A stretch of DNA of 64,000 nt from Ananas comosus (GCF_001540865.1 NC_033641.1:1122810-1186809), one strand, 5' to 3'; shown: positions 23,162 through 34,854, counted from the stretch's first letter. Numbers and translations are program-made. Notes: a model not told the origin generated them from the letters alone.

Positions 23162-24684
23162 CTCTCTAATTCTTTCATATGTAGTTCTTTTTGAAAACAA
23201 ATTTATGTGGGTGTCATTCTCTCTTATTTACTACCTTTGAGAAGAGCTTGATGAAATATTGCCTAACAAAATTTATCCTATATGTTGGCTAATGTGTTTT
23301 GAATTTAAATGACATTGAATGCTTGTTTTCATTTTGATCTAATTTGAAGAGAAGTGAATTGACTCTTAAGTGAGAAAGCTTTAGTCTAGTTAGATATAAA
23401 TGAATTATCTGATCCAAATTGAAAGTTTAGTAAAAACTTAACATGGCATGTGAGACACAAGAGAGAGAGAGAAAGAGGAGAAGAAAAAGAATTATCATAC
23501 TTTATATCAACGTATATAATAGTATAAAAGCATAGAGTTAACATCCCGAATCCCAAATCTTCTTCTCTCTTTGTTTGTTACAATAGGTAATTAGTTCACC
23601 AATACTAATAATTCATTGGGCTCATATTATCTATCCAAAATGCATAATTATTATCACTGAGCTCTTAATTCTTATAATTCCATACATAATTTTTTAGATC
23701 ATAAGGTGATGTGAGACCTTTCTCGCACTTTCAGCTGAGAAGCCAGCTTAATTTGTTACCAAATATAACAATCCAACCAACTAGCAGTAATAACTCGTTG
23801 GACCCAAAATATTTAAGTTCAATTATTATTACTATATCGTTTGCCCTTATAACACTACAAAAAAAGCGGTCTTTACCGACGCTTTTTAGATCATATAACG
23901 ACGCACCAAAGCGTCGCCAATATTTCCGCCGACGCTTCACAAAGCGTCGGGAAGTGGGTCGGTAACCGCAGTGACGGCAGAAAATTGCCGACGCTTATAA
24001 AAGCGTCGGTAAACATACCGACGTGTGAATGCCGACGCTTTGTCGTGCGTCGGTAAGTATGTCCGACGCATAAAAGCGTCGGCCTATTGGTCGTTGTTTC
24101 GGAATAAAATGGATATAAATATTTGTTTGCCGACACGCAAAAGCGTCGGCAGTGATTTTTGTTAGCGATGCTTGAAAGCGTCGGCAAGCGTTTTTGTTCA
24201 CGATGCTTTAAAGCGTCGGCAAAATAGTTAATATGATACTTTTGTATTTCTAAATAGTGACGCTTTGGTGCGTCGGCAATTCCATAGTGTATATTAATTA
24301 ATTTATTTTTTTATAATTTTTATCAAAAAAGATATTTATTGTTTAATTTCTTCAACCAAGAATTAAAATCTACTAACCATGCACATCAATAATAAAAAAT
24401 ACCAATAACAACAATAACACAAACATATATACACAAACATATATATGAAAGGACATAACATATCCTTTCAAAAAAGAAAGCACATAACATAGAAACTTCA
24501 TACCAATATATTTTGTGGTTAGAACAAATGGAGTAAAAGGATGAAATGGTAAAACAGAGCCAAAGTCTCAGGTTACTCTTCTAGTAGAATGGAAATTATA
24601 TCTATGAAAAACTAAAAAATTTAACATCTATAATGAACAGCATAAAAACAAGGAGGTCGCTTAAGATGATTTTATTCTTTTTAC

Positions 24685-25174
24685 CTTTCGTCCCTCAGAC
24701 CGCTTTCTCAAATTTTTTGATGTGCTCTTTACCAGCTGGAAGATCAAGTGCTCGTTTAAACCTCTCTGAATCTATCCCAATAGGAAACTGAAAAGTTTAG
24801 GCCAAAGTGTGTAAGAACCATGAACACCAAGACTAGAAAAGGATTTAGTAAAAAAATAGAATGATTTGATCTATGAACAAATTAGGTAATTACATAAAGC
24901 ACGCATGAGTAATGTTTGAAAATACTTGTAATACATTTTTTTAAGACTTATCTAATATAGATTAAGAAATTCGAAAACTAATGTGATACAATGCATACAT
25001 ACAAAAATATTGAACAATATGATGCAATAATATAATAACAGTGACAATGTGTATCAAACCACTGCCACTCTCATCAGTTTTCCTTGATCTTTTACCCCTT
25101 CTGGTGTGCCCTCAAGCCCAAAAATTCTTGCGCAAGCACTAATGAAGTGCCTTACATAATTGTATGCATGGAAA
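24685..25174 (-). pseudogene. captured trehalose-6-phosphate synthase (TPS1-like) fragment
   Basis: Minus strand, two exon pieces with an intron between. 25060..25174 reads FHAYNYVRHFISACARIFG then LEGTPEGVKDQGKLMRVAV. 24685..24787 reads FPIGIDSERFKRALDLPAGK then EHIKKF, followed by a one-base shift before a stop. These match the conserved glucosyltransferase core of plant class I TPS (YDYARHF...GTPEGV...FPIGID). Acceptor and donor sites are still visible (ttcag|TTTCC, AAAG|GTAAAA), so genomic DNA with introns was taken up rather than a retrocopy. It is a small internal piece of a protein of over 900 residues and cannot be functional as an enzyme. Confidence 0.8.
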
Positions 25175-25539
25175 CTGAAGCATGAAATTGCTTAGTAATA
25201 GTAAAACAACTAATAGAAAAATAGTTAGAAAGAGGATAAAACTATTTTTTTTTCCTTTAGAGAAAAAAACATGTATTGAAACTAGCTGGCCACAGGAATT
25301 GCTGGTTTCAACCATAGCTACACAGAGCAACACAAAATTTTCGAAAACACATTCCCTTCCTCTACATTTAAAGTTAAACTCAAATTAAAATCTAAATCTC
25401 ATAGTAAAAAACCCTAATCCACCACCCAATTCAAATAAATGGGTTGAATCTCGCACTCTTCGTGGCTCCAAACCATGGGATTTAAATTTCGAAGCAAAAA
25501 CAATTGATAAAAGGAAAAATCAAACCAGAAAAAGAATCG

Positions 25540-25800
25540 ATTCTTCTCGATGTGTCGGCGTCGAAATCCTCCTCTCCCGCTCGCTTTCTCTTCCTTCGCC
25601 GCAGGAGACCGGCGAGTTGCCACCTTCGAAATGAAGAAGGGAAGGCAGAGAAGCGTGAGGTGGAGTAGGGCTAGAGGACGGCGCGCGACCTGGATGGAGG
25701 AGGTGGTGACGACGAGGCGAGGAAGGGGCGGATTTGGGAGAGGGAGCCAAACCCTAGCATACGTTGGGAGAGGGAGGCGCTGAGGAGAAAGGGTTGAGCG
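25540..25800. other. GC-rich stretch inside the CACTA element, origin unclear
   Basis: Much more GC-rich than its surroundings and open in several frames on both strands. On the minus strand it looks like a 5' leader and first-exon region (ctagggtttgg, then a Ser/Pro-rich frame). It may be captured promoter or leader DNA of a host gene, perhaps of the TPS gene, but I could not identify it. Confidence 0.4.
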
Positions 25801-26251
25801 GGAGAGAAAGGAGGGAGATGAAAAGTGCCCAAATAAAAAATATAGCTAAATAATTTTAATAATAATAATAAATTATCTAACCTCTTTTGTTTCCTTATTT
25901 TGTTTCTCGCGCATTATAAATAACGACGCTAAACCCTTGCGTCGGTAAAATTTTGACAGTAGAAAAAATTGCCTTTAAAAGCGTCGGCATAAAAGCGTCG
26001 ACACAGGCATATTTTTCTGTAGTGTAATTCCTTTTCCTTCTTATTGAGGCATAACTCACTCTTTTACCTCGTGGTCTTCATCTCTATGTTTCTCTCTTAA
26101 TTTTTCCGTCCATTGCCTCTTTATCTACTCCATGACCCGTATTCTCTCTCCCTCTCTTTTCCCTTCATGACCCTTATTCTCTCTCTCTCTTTCTCTCTTC
26201 TTCTTCCTTATCAAGTTCTTTGCTACATATGCAAGGAATGTGTGTATATAG

Positions 26252-26852
26252 TGTTGGAACAAATACCGCACAGAAATCTGATTGTGATTTAAATCTAACT
26301 AAATTTTATGATGAAAATAAATAAATCAACTTACAGATTATCGCTAAATCCAAATAAATACTTTATTGATCCGGAAGCATGCGAAGCACTGCCCTAAGGC
26401 GTATTTCCGTCCTTACGTGCGGGATTAACCGGAAACACCGCCCCAAGGTACGACCGGAATTCCTCCTCCTGCGAGCACGATCGTGAAGGAGGTTGACGGA
26501 GACTCTTTCAACATCCAGCAAAAAAGGAATTAAGAGAATATAAAATTGATGAAAACTTAAAAATAAAACTCTCTGTTTTACTTGTTGTGGATGTTCATTG
26601 TACGAACAGTAAAAACAAGTATTTATATACATGCGAAAGAGAAAAGTTAACGTTGGAATTCCCAACGTTAACTTTTTTCTTAATTAGACCCCTTAATTAG
26701 CGCCAATAAGTGTCCGCATGTAACAGAGCGCAAGTACGCGAAACGTCCGCGCGGCATATGCACGGTGCGGACGCTCACTTAATAAAAAGATAAATAATAA
26801 AAATAAATTAGATTAATATTTTAAAATATAAAATTTTGAATTTTCATCAACA
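26252..26852. mobile_element. solo LTR with 5-bp target duplication
   Basis: Starts TGTTGGAACAAATACC, ends TTTTCATCAACA, and is flanked by tatag on both sides (26247..26251 and 26853..26857). Copy A has one tatag at the matching place (near 16684). It contains an aacgttggaattcccaacgtt palindrome-like stretch near 26650. Confidence 0.88.
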
Positions 26853-27235
26853 TATAGTTCTCTCTTCATGATGTTTGTGCTAGTTTTGGGCTTGTTGCGT
26901 TGCCTCATCTTTATTATGTTGATAAATATTTCTGGACCTGCTCTTTATTATAATGATCTTTTCGGTAGCATGATATCAGAGTCAATTTCAAACACATTTG
27001 TGTTGCGAGGTTGTAGGTTCGAATTCTACTTTTGATACTTAATATATAAGTTAAAATCCTTCATTATATAATAAGTTAAAGTCTCCTATTTTCTACCCCA
27101 CATATCAATTTCTCGTTCCATTATATAACAAGTTTTTGGCAGATAAGCATGATCTCATGTCACGGTATTTAAATATTTTTTATATGTGTATGTAGTAACT
27201 TTTACCATTTCTGTGGGCTTTTATTGAGATTATGC

Positions 27236-27800
27236 TAAGTGGGATTATGTTGAGTGCCACATGGCCTTTAATTAGCTACATAATTATGAGTTTTATTTAT
27301 TTATCGTAGATGTCATTCTATTTCTTTTCCGGGTGTGTAGATTCCATCATTTCCGGGCTTCATACTTGTGGTGGTAAAAAATAATAATAATAATAATTTG
27401 AACTAAACGATATACCAACGGTTTAAAATTATTATAATAATAATTAATTAAAACTGCTAGTATAAGATATTTTTGTCAACGGTTATTACAAACTGCTACT
27501 AATAAACCCATTGCCACAAACCAATATTTTTGTAGTGATTTTTTCCATGCGCTTAGATAGCCTATTATAATATAGGCGTTACGGATACTAACACGGAACA
27601 CGAGACACGACACGACTAGAATATGGTAACTCGGTAGCTTTCAAAAAATTAGAACACGGACACGACATGGACATCGCTAATTGCAATGATCTCGTTTGTA
27701 ATAATATTTGTTGTTTCAAAAAAAAATCAAGTTCCAGTAGTAAAAGAATAGGGATTGTTCTCATCAAGAACCAACAATTAATATATTTCGTTCGAATAAC
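27236..27800. other. intergenic DNA, repeat fragments only
   Basis: No gene seen. An ATAATA microsatellite lies near 27382. The end tttttgtagtga near 27530 looks like one CACTA terminus, but no partner end was found. Confidence 0.4.
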
Positions 27801-27801
27801 C

Positions 27802-28231
27802 TGTTAGGATTTGATTAGATTTATAGTCAAATTCTGGTAATATTAGAATAAATATTTAAATATATTAGAGATAAATCGAATGAGATTAAATATCAATTAG
27901 AGTACAAATCTAACTAAACTAGGATTAATTGGGTACATTTTGTCAGTGTATGACCAAAGCCTGATCTTTGTATGAAAGCGGATGCACGGGTAAATAGAGA
28001 TAGTCTTCGTTCATTTAATTAGAAGGCGAAAGAAAAGTGAGAAAGACTTTTTTTAAAAGAAAAAAAGCTCGGATTGAAGCTACTTAATGTGAAAGAAAAG
28101 TCAGGCGTAATTCTTTTCTTGATTAGTGAATTTTATATCACCTGCATTTTTTGTTTATTTCACTTGCTAAGGAGCTAGCGAATATTTATAATAGAAATTC
28201 GATTTGACGCTTAAGTTGCGAAATTTCAACA
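27802..28231 (+). mobile_element. degenerate LTR plus primer-binding site
   Basis: Begins tgttaggatttgattagatt, the reverse complement of the end of the copia LTR at 20426, and ends tttcaaca. The next bases atcggtactagagc look like a mutated initiator-Met primer-binding site. The rest of the element is absent. Confidence 0.6.
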
Positions 28232-28362
28232 ATCGGTACTAGAGCAAATACCGAAATTACAGCATTAAGTATCTGAACGGATTACGAATTCTCAAAATAC
28301 GATATCAAATCAATTAGCAACAAATTCTCACCATAATTAATTTATTTCTTTCTCCTCTTATC

Positions 28363-29823
28363 TCAGTTTTTTGTACCACACTTATAACAACAACATCCAC
28401 CAGGGTTTGGTGGAACACAGCGACCGCCAAGACAGTTGTCTGGTATGCAGTTCTCGTTGCAGACTGCAGGGATGCATGGACGGCCCATATCGCACAGTCT
28501 GCCAACTTTCACTCTCCCTGCAACAAGCCATTTACAGCAAACATATATGGTTAGACACACAAAACATTAATAGGAAAAACTTCGAGTACCACACCCTTGT
28601 AGTTTTGTATTTTCTCACTTCAGTACTCTGTGTTTTAAAATGTATCACTTTCGTAACCTGTGGTTTTATTTTTTTCTTTTTTGTAGTTCCCTACATTAAT
28701 TTTTTTCGTTAAATCAGTAACAAAGTTAAAACTAAAAATTACTAATGTAAATATTCAATAAACTATAGGTTGGGTATCTGAAGTTTTTTGTATATTATTT
28801 AATGAAAAGTTAACGAAGGGGCTAACGAAAAGAAAAATATAAAATCACAGGTTGCTAAATTGATACACTTTAAACCACATATTAGTGTGAAACCATAGGG
28901 ATGATATTTAAAGTTTATCCAAAACCATAATATTAGGGTAAATCTAAAACTGCCCTCGTATATATAGTTTAGCGTGTTTTTACTCAACCGTGCTACTGTA
29001 TAATAATACATTCATTTGCAATGCGCAAGACGGTTATAAAAAATAAAGTATAGATTGCACGATAAATATTAAAAGAATTTCAAGTGACTCATTTAGGGCT
29101 CGAACTCGCTCGTCTCGAAGTTAGACTCGCTCAAACTCAACTCGAATTAATTTTAACTGAACTTAAGCCTAAATTTAATTAGGCTCGAAATTAATTTCAA
29201 GTCAAGCTCAAGCTGAGATAAGCTCGCTCAAGCTCGTCTCGTTTCCACCCTCTACACTTCACCAACCAAGTTGTGGTTTTCAAAAAATCATCACTTTGTT
29301 ATTTTGGTAAACTTTTATACTAGGTGAAACAAGAATAAAACTACCCTATAACTACTAGTAATATAATTTTTTTTTTATTTTATGAATAACAATTAGCAAT
29401 ATTGCTACCACCCAAAAAGAAAGCATATNTAGTAGCCTAGTTCTATATATATATATATATATATAGAATTAGGCTGGAATACTATTAATAGTAAAACGCT
29501 CTTTTTGCTATCAAGTTGTTAATCCTTGGATGAAAAATTGTAAGGTCAGGATGATATTAGTCGGTTAGAGTTGAGTGGTCCCAACAGGGTTAAGTAGTCC
29601 CCACTGGGTTATAGTATTTAATCCAATGGTTAGAAATAATGAAAAGAGTTGATCCAAAGGCTAAAAAACTGGTAGCAACAATGGAATTTTGCTACTAATA
29701 GTAGCTGAGTCCAACTCTATATATATATAGTCTCCATTAGAGACCCAATTAATATTTACCAGTGGTGGAAGAGACCATCAACAACAAGCACACAAAGATA
29801 ATTGCTACACTTCTTCTATCCAT
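28363..29823 (-). CDS. DEFL gene 5: ten-cysteine defensin-like peptide
   Basis: Minus-strand exons 29760..29823 and 28363..28517, phase 1 (donor G|gtaaat, acceptor ttgcag|GG), 72 aa. The signal peptide begins MDRRSVAIIFVCLLLMVSS, one Leu longer than in genes 1-4. The mature part is short and basic with C-x5-C-x4-C-x3-C-x4-C-x4-C-x7-CCC-x2-C: the eight family cysteines plus two more, one four residues after the fourth cysteine and one between the CxC pair (CCC). The spacing before the second cysteine is shortened from 10 to 5. The pattern pairs it with gene 7 and the broken gene 6. An M3 MITE sits in the intron and an M2 MITE lies between it and exon 1. Confidence 0.82.
28573..28920. mobile_element. 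MITE (family M3)
   Basis: Left end ggaaaaacttcgagtacc ... cttgtagttttg ... tctcactt, right end aaaccatagggatgatatttaaagtttatcc: the inverted structure known from 42250 and 46301. The target site is not conserved, so the borders are approximate. Confidence 0.6.
29465..29718. mobile_element. MITE (family M2), inverted relative to 18341
   Basis: Ends agaattaggctggaatact and tagctgagtccaactct, with the internal segment ttaatccaatggtta. It lies in the intron of DEFL gene 5 close to exon 1. Confidence 0.65.
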
Positions 29824-30063
29824 GATTAATTAACACTCACACTCATACATATTTCATAATATTTGCAGTGCCCTTTATATATCAATAAAATGTTCAAAGT
29901 ATGGGGAAAATTCAATGTGGTAATTGAATGAGGTGCATTAATAGAGATTCATTGTTCTATGCAATAAAAAGAACACTAAGTAAGTAATGGGGAGATATGA
30001 TATTTAATAAAGCAAGATTATAGAAGATTTGTGGCATTTACTTGCATCTAGTACTTTTTGACT
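29824..30063 (-). promoter_or_regulatory. promoter of DEFL gene 5
   Basis: Minus-strand TATATAAAGGG (29871..29881) about 50 nt before the ATG, and W-box TTGACT at 30058..30063, 235 nt upstream, with the shared ggtaattgaatgaggtgcat and gagatatgatattt between. An M5-like stretch follows from about 30110. Confidence 0.62.
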
Positions 30064-30719
30064 CTCAATTAATTGTTCATAAACATAGAAAAAGAAGAAA
30101 AAAAAAATTCCCTCACTTAGAAATAGCAATTACTCCTTTTGTCCTTTTAAACTTTATTTTATTATAATTTCTAATATACTGTCTAATTTAGTTGATCAAA
30201 TATTGATGTGTTGTTGATATGGTAACGATATGACTTCTTAATAATTGCCAAGTTATCAGTAACAATATATATAGATCGATACATTATTATCACATCGTGA
30301 TTTATTACTATTCAATCAAGTTAATTAGAATGTAGGATTGAATTATAACAAGAAATTATAGTAAATTAAATTTTAAGGACCAAAGTATCATGTGTCTCAA
30401 AATTTGAAGAAGTGTAATTCAGCCTTTGCGTCATTTATCATATAAAGCTATTTCACTACAATTTTGACAAAAGCTTCAATTAATGTTTCATATGGAATTT
30501 ACATTTCATGTGGTATAATATTCCAATCCCACTCTATCATCTTGTAACATGAATTTTTGTAGCACTTCAACAACCTAACTGTTGTTACCTATTTCTAATT
30601 TTTATAATAATCAGGTCACTTTATTAAGTAGAGTAATAAGTAATTAAGCTATTACATCAAAGCACTGTTGCTTTATTTATCAAATCACTGTTGGCTTAAA
30701 GGAACCAGTATCCTAGCTG

Positions 30720-31205
30720 GCCTGTGGCAGAAGTTCAGGTTGAGCGAAGTCACGTTCAAAATGGTGAAAGGCCGGGTTAAGTCGAGTCATGTTTAAAATG
30801 GCGAGAGACCGGATTGGACCGAGTCATGTTCGAAGCGGCCGGCGGGAGGTTAATTGGGCCAAGTAACAATCGACGCCCATCTGTACTTTTTAAATGAATT
30901 GGTAGTATCTTTCTAACAGCTTGAGCTTTTGAAATTAATGATTAGCAGCAACCGACAAGTGGTATCAAAGCCAAAGCCAAAGGTCACGGGTTCGATTCAA
31001 TTTCCGCATGCTGTGAATTTGTGAAGGTCCGATTGGACTGATTCATATTCGAAGTAGCGGGAGGCTAATTGGACTAAATTACAATCGAGATAGCAGGAGA
31101 TTAGTTGGACAGAGAAACAATCGAGACCTGTGGGCAATATGTTTATGCGCTTTATACGTGAATAAGTTGCATCTTTTTAACGGCTCGAGTTTTTGAAATT
31201 AATGA
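30720..31205 (+). mobile_element. TRIM-like element D
   Basis: Two similar stretches, taacagcttgagcttttgaa (30914) and taacggctcgagtttttgaa (31178), each followed by attaatgattagc, are the ends of two short LTRs. The primer-binding site tggtatcaaagcc follows the first at 30960. Related to TRIM B. A fragment of the left part recurs near 35405..35470. Confidence 0.55.
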
Positions 31206-31275
31206 TTAGCGCCAATGAATCGACAATCACATCTATAATTTGATATTATAGTCGAATAATAAAAACTATAAAATA

Positions 31276-31392
31276 ACCGACCGTCCCTAGAGTAAGTGGC
31301 AAAGGGCTTGGTGGTTAGTACTCGAGACCCAAGTTCGAATCCTAGTTGATTTACATTTCTAACTAAGTAAAAAAATAAAATAAAATAAAATA
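31276..31392 (+). mobile_element. SINE
   Basis: Starts cgaccgtccctagagtaagtggc (tRNA-like box A), has gacccaagttcgaatccta (box B) and an A-rich tail. The flanking bases ataaaactataaaataa are repeated after the tail with one extra A, the expected target duplication. Shorter than the 157 bp copies because the region before the tail is missing. Confidence 0.7.
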
Positions 31393-31889
31393 AATAAAAA
31401 CTATAAAATAATATAATAGTTGAAATGATTAACATACTTGATAGCTGAATCAAGTGTCTCATCGTTACTTCATTATAGTTTAACGACCCCAATAAAATTT
31501 CAAAAAAGTGTAGTTGCTAACAATGTAATTATGTACCCTTGTTTTTAAAAAAAAGTTATTTGTATCGGGATGTGAATTTTTCATCCCACCAATTTACTGG
31601 GTGGAAATCACTTACTAACCATTTGATGTGACTAGTAAAATCATCTCATCCGGCCCATTAAATGGGTGGAGTGTAGGATATACATTAGGATTAGGATATA
31701 CATTACACAATATCAATGCATGTTTTATAGAATTATTAGCTAAATTGATTAATTCCAACAACAATGATAGTTAATTAGAGTCATTAATTTGAGTACCAAT
31801 GTTTCCTGTAAAATGATATCAGAGTCAATTCTAAATCTCAATTCATTTATCAATTTTGCGTGTCTCGGTAACTATTCCTTTCTCATAGA

Positions 31890-32300
31890 CATATTTTAGT
31901 TTTTTGTCGTGGTGTCACATGAACACTCTTCCACATTATTTAATGTGTGACTACTAGGATGACACCCCAATTGAGGTATCACATGGACTATTAAGACATC
32001 CAGTAATGTGCATTAATTCTATCTTTACACTTTTGGCTAGTGAATCAGTTATGACACCAATAGTTACAATCTACCTAATTAACACTAATAACTTGTCGAG
32101 TCGAAATCAGTGATCCAAAATGTTTAAGCCGATTATTAGATCTAATATGCCCGTTACAATAATGCCACTCACACTCTCTTATATTATCAGATGTGGAACT
32201 ATTGAGACATCATATTTATACTTCATCTCCTCGCTCTTTACAGGCGGGTTTGAATTAACAGAGTTGTATAACTATATCTCTCCACTTCTGAAGTTTAATT
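31890..32300. repeat. TRIM-like repeat, related to 35690..36060
   Basis: Contains tgacaccaatagttaca, cactaataacttgtcgag, ccaaaatgtttaag, ttatcagatgtggaactatt and gagttgtataactatatctctccactt, which recur in order at 35820..36050. At 35820 the bases tctgataccaattataatg look like a reversed primer-binding site. Both lie between DEFL genes 5 and 7, so they may also be part of the duplicated unit. Confidence 0.5.
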
Positions 32301-32542
32301 ATAAATAATAATAATATTTGCTAGTGCAAAACAATTCAAGTTCTAGTAGTAAAAGCATAATTAAGGGCTGTTCTCATCAAGAACCAACAATAAATCTTTT
32401 TTAGTCCCCACAAATTATATAAGTGGCACAAGCAAGTAAATTAATTAAGAAAGTGATTAATAGTCTTTTTTTCAATTATTCTGAGTCTTTTTACCACAGT
32501 TATGACAACAACATCCACCCAGAATACCTGGAGTACAAACAC

Positions 32543-32821
32543 GGACAAAAATTTGCTGGGTCAGGCGCGCCCCAAAACTAATTTAGTTTGGGCACGCTGC
32601 CCGGACTGGTGCGCCGCGTGTGTGTCCTGCCGGCCCCATCTGCAACGCATTGAAAAAAAAAAAAAAAAAAAAAGTGGGGCCCCTTTTTTAGAAAGAGAGA
32701 AAAGAGAGGGGGAAGAGGAAGCGGCTGGGATGGGCGCCGCGACACAGCCGGGTCGCCCATTTCCGCAAGCGCGTGCCCAAACTAATTAAAGTTTTGGGCA
32801 CGCTCCCACAAATTTTTGTCC
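32543..32821. mobile_element. Mutator-type MITE with 9-bp target duplication
   Basis: Terminal inverted repeats GGACAAAAATTTG and CAAATTTTTGTCC are flanked by the 9-bp duplication tacaaacac (32534..32542 and 32822..32830). Interior subterminal repeats ccaaaactaatttagtttggg and aactaattaaagttttggg are also inverted. It is GC-rich inside and inserted into the remains of DEFL gene 6 exon 2. Confidence 0.9.
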
Positions 32822-33179
32822 TACAAACACCGCCCCTAGACCCATTTCGAGCAACAAACCATTCGTAGCAAATATATATATAGTTAGATGTAAAAATAAT
32901 ATTAGAGTACCAAATCTCAAAGTGCCCTCATTATATATAGTTTAGTTTGTTAAATAGCACATATATTAAATATATTTATAGATATTGTATCAAATTGAAA
33001 TAAATATATATATATATTTTTATAAGTTCAAGAGCAGAATTTGATCACGTGAAAAATTATTTTATCTCCAAGAAACTACTAGAAAGGTCTAATTAATTAA
33101 ATAGCTTTAGAATAATACTATATATAATGTATTATATATATCCTTAATCCTTATATAGTAGATGTATATAACATAACAT

Positions 33180-33900
33180 CTTGTTAGTTGGTATTTGGTA
33201 ATGGTAAGTAATATATTGGGCTTTAGGACAGGCCCAGGCTGGGAAAAATTTTAGAATGCAACGGGTATATTGGTGACGTGGCGTAACAAACCAATCAAAT
33301 GTTTCCTTTTGGAGGTATATGTCCCATCATGATTGTAAAAAAAATATTTTTATTGTACTTTTGTTTGAAAAGAAGAAATGTGATTGATTTGTTATTGATA
33401 ACGTGGTGTAAGTGTGACAGTGTAGAATTCCTCCCAGGCTGGACTCGGGCATGTCCAAATAGGCACGTATTCGGATCTAAAATTTTAACCCGGCCTAGGC
33501 CCAAAGTTATAATTCGGATACCTAAAGCCCGGCCCATAATGGCCCATTAGGTTGGGCTTTGTTTTGGCCCAGGCCCAATTCCACCCCTTGCGCATGGTTT
33601 AGCTAGACCTGCCAAACGGGCGAGTTGGGTAACCCGCCGGCGGGTCATTGCACCCGTGGATTATTTGGGCATGGGCAAAATTTACACGAAAATTTTTGGA
33701 TAGCCAACATCTTTACCCATACACGCCCGCGGGTGGGCGGGTGGGTATGCAGATTACCGGCAATTTTTTTTTCTTTTTTGCTCTTATATGTTTTAAATAC
33801 AAAACACATTTACATAAGTTTTAAAAGTATAACATAACTCATTATTTAAAGTATCATAACATACAATAAAAGTATTTAAAGCCTCAAAAAAAAATTCATA
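33180..33900. other. intronic DNA of the broken DEFL gene 6, unassigned
   Basis: Two related stretches (around 33420..33560 and 33600..33760) are richer in G and C, with repeated cgggc/gcccggcc words. They look like repeat remnants. No gene seen. Confidence 0.4.
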
Positions 33901-33985
33901 AAAAAGTAACGTGATAGGAAATTAGGGTTAGGATTTTTTGGATGAACAAATAAATAAATAAATAAATAAATATATATATATATAT

Positions 33986-34200
33986 AGAATTGAGCTAGAA
34001 TACTTTTACAAGTATTACCCTCATGATGCTATTAGGTTCTTAGCCATTGGATCTACTCCTTGATTACTAATAGTCCTTGGATCAAACACTATTCCATCTA
34101 TCACCACCTACCACCATCATTTCAACCTCATATCTCTCCATCCAATGGCTAAAAACTCAAAAGCACCACTCACATAATACTTTTACAAGTATTCTAGCTC

Positions 34201-34206
<6 letters not shown>
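33986..34206. mobile_element. MITE (family M2)
   Basis: Ends agaattgagctagaatactt and aagtattctagctcaactct are almost perfect inverted repeats. Interior ttagccattggatct mirrors tccaatggctaaaaac. It is followed by a (CT)n/(TA)n tract (34203..34278). Confidence 0.75.
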
Positions 34207-34278
<72 letters not shown>

Positions 34279-34854
34279 TAAGAAAATAGATTTTGTAATT
34301 AAAATATATGTGTGTGGGTACTCGTGGGTTACCCAAAATGCCCACAGCTTAATGGGTACACATCCGTTTTACCCATAATTCTTTTGGTTGGAAAAGTTGG
34401 TACCCATACCTGCAAATTTGCGGGTAACCCGTAGGCACCCGCGGATTTGAGTCGTGATTGCCAGGTCTAGGTTTAGGTCATTTTTGTTATGTCACCTTGT
34501 AATTCAAAAGGTTTCACTTTGTTCTCTTGTAGTTTAATTTATTTTCACTTTATCATCTCGTGGGGGGATATGAAGTTTACCCTTTCGAAAAGCATCACTT
34601 TGCTATTCTATTAAACGGAAGATCAATCTGTAAGAACAACTTTCTGAACCACAATATGACAAAGTGAAACTGTGTTATAACTACCGGTAAAAAAAAAATT
34701 TTCCTTTTTTATGAAGAACAATTAATTAGCACTCCTAAGTACCACCCAAAAATGAAGTATATAGGCTCCTTTAGAGACCCAATAAATACCTACCAATGGT
34801 GAAAGAGACCATCAACAAGCACACGAAGATAACTGGCACACTTCTTCTGTCCAT

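Larger units (their letters stand above)
23853..26024. mobile_element. non-autonomous CACTA element with captured host exons
   Basis: The inverted ends CACTACAAAAAAA and ...TTTTTCTGTAGTG are flanked by the 3-bp target duplication taa (23850..23852 and 26025..26027). The matching site in copy A (near 16431) is empty, which proves the ends. The left 400 nt carry many direct and inverted copies of a gacgcttt/aaagcgtcgg motif, the subterminal repeats where CACTA transposase binds; a few more lie at the right end. No transposase was seen. The interior holds two exons of a trehalose-phosphate synthase gene and a GC-rich stretch (about 25540..25800) of unknown origin. Confidence 0.92.
18755..27235. 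repeat. segmental duplication, copy B
   Basis: Collinear with 13875..18090. It is twice as long because it holds the copia element 20426..23161, the CACTA element 23853..26024 and the solo LTR 26252..26852, all absent from copy A. Removing these three restores a continuous match including single copies of each target site. Confidence 0.85.
32472..34854 (-). pseudogene. DEFL gene 6: broken defensin-like gene
   Basis: Exon 1 at 34794..34854 is intact: signal peptide beginning MDRRSVPVIFVCLLMVS, donor G|gtaggt. The second exon is damaged. Only the C-terminal half is recognisable (GGCCCHNCGKKTQNN then stop at 32472, like gene 5). The first cysteines are deleted, no good acceptor AG stands at the expected place near 32853, and a 279 bp MITE (32543..32821) interrupts what is left. 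A stop-containing read-through is the likely result. The promoter block is still present. Confidence 0.78.

Noticed and set aside
25520..25783. Independent gene in the GC-rich block
   Set aside because: Open in many frames on both strands because of composition, inside a CACTA element, with no recognisable protein family or continuing exon.
27530..27545. Another CACTA element ending in tttttgtagtg
   Set aside because: Only one terminus is present; no matching CACTA start or target duplication was found in the preceding 1 kb.
31296..31340. tRNA gene suggested by ggttcgaatcc-like box B
   Set aside because: No cloverleaf could be formed; the same bases occur in six SINE copies with A-rich tails and target duplications.
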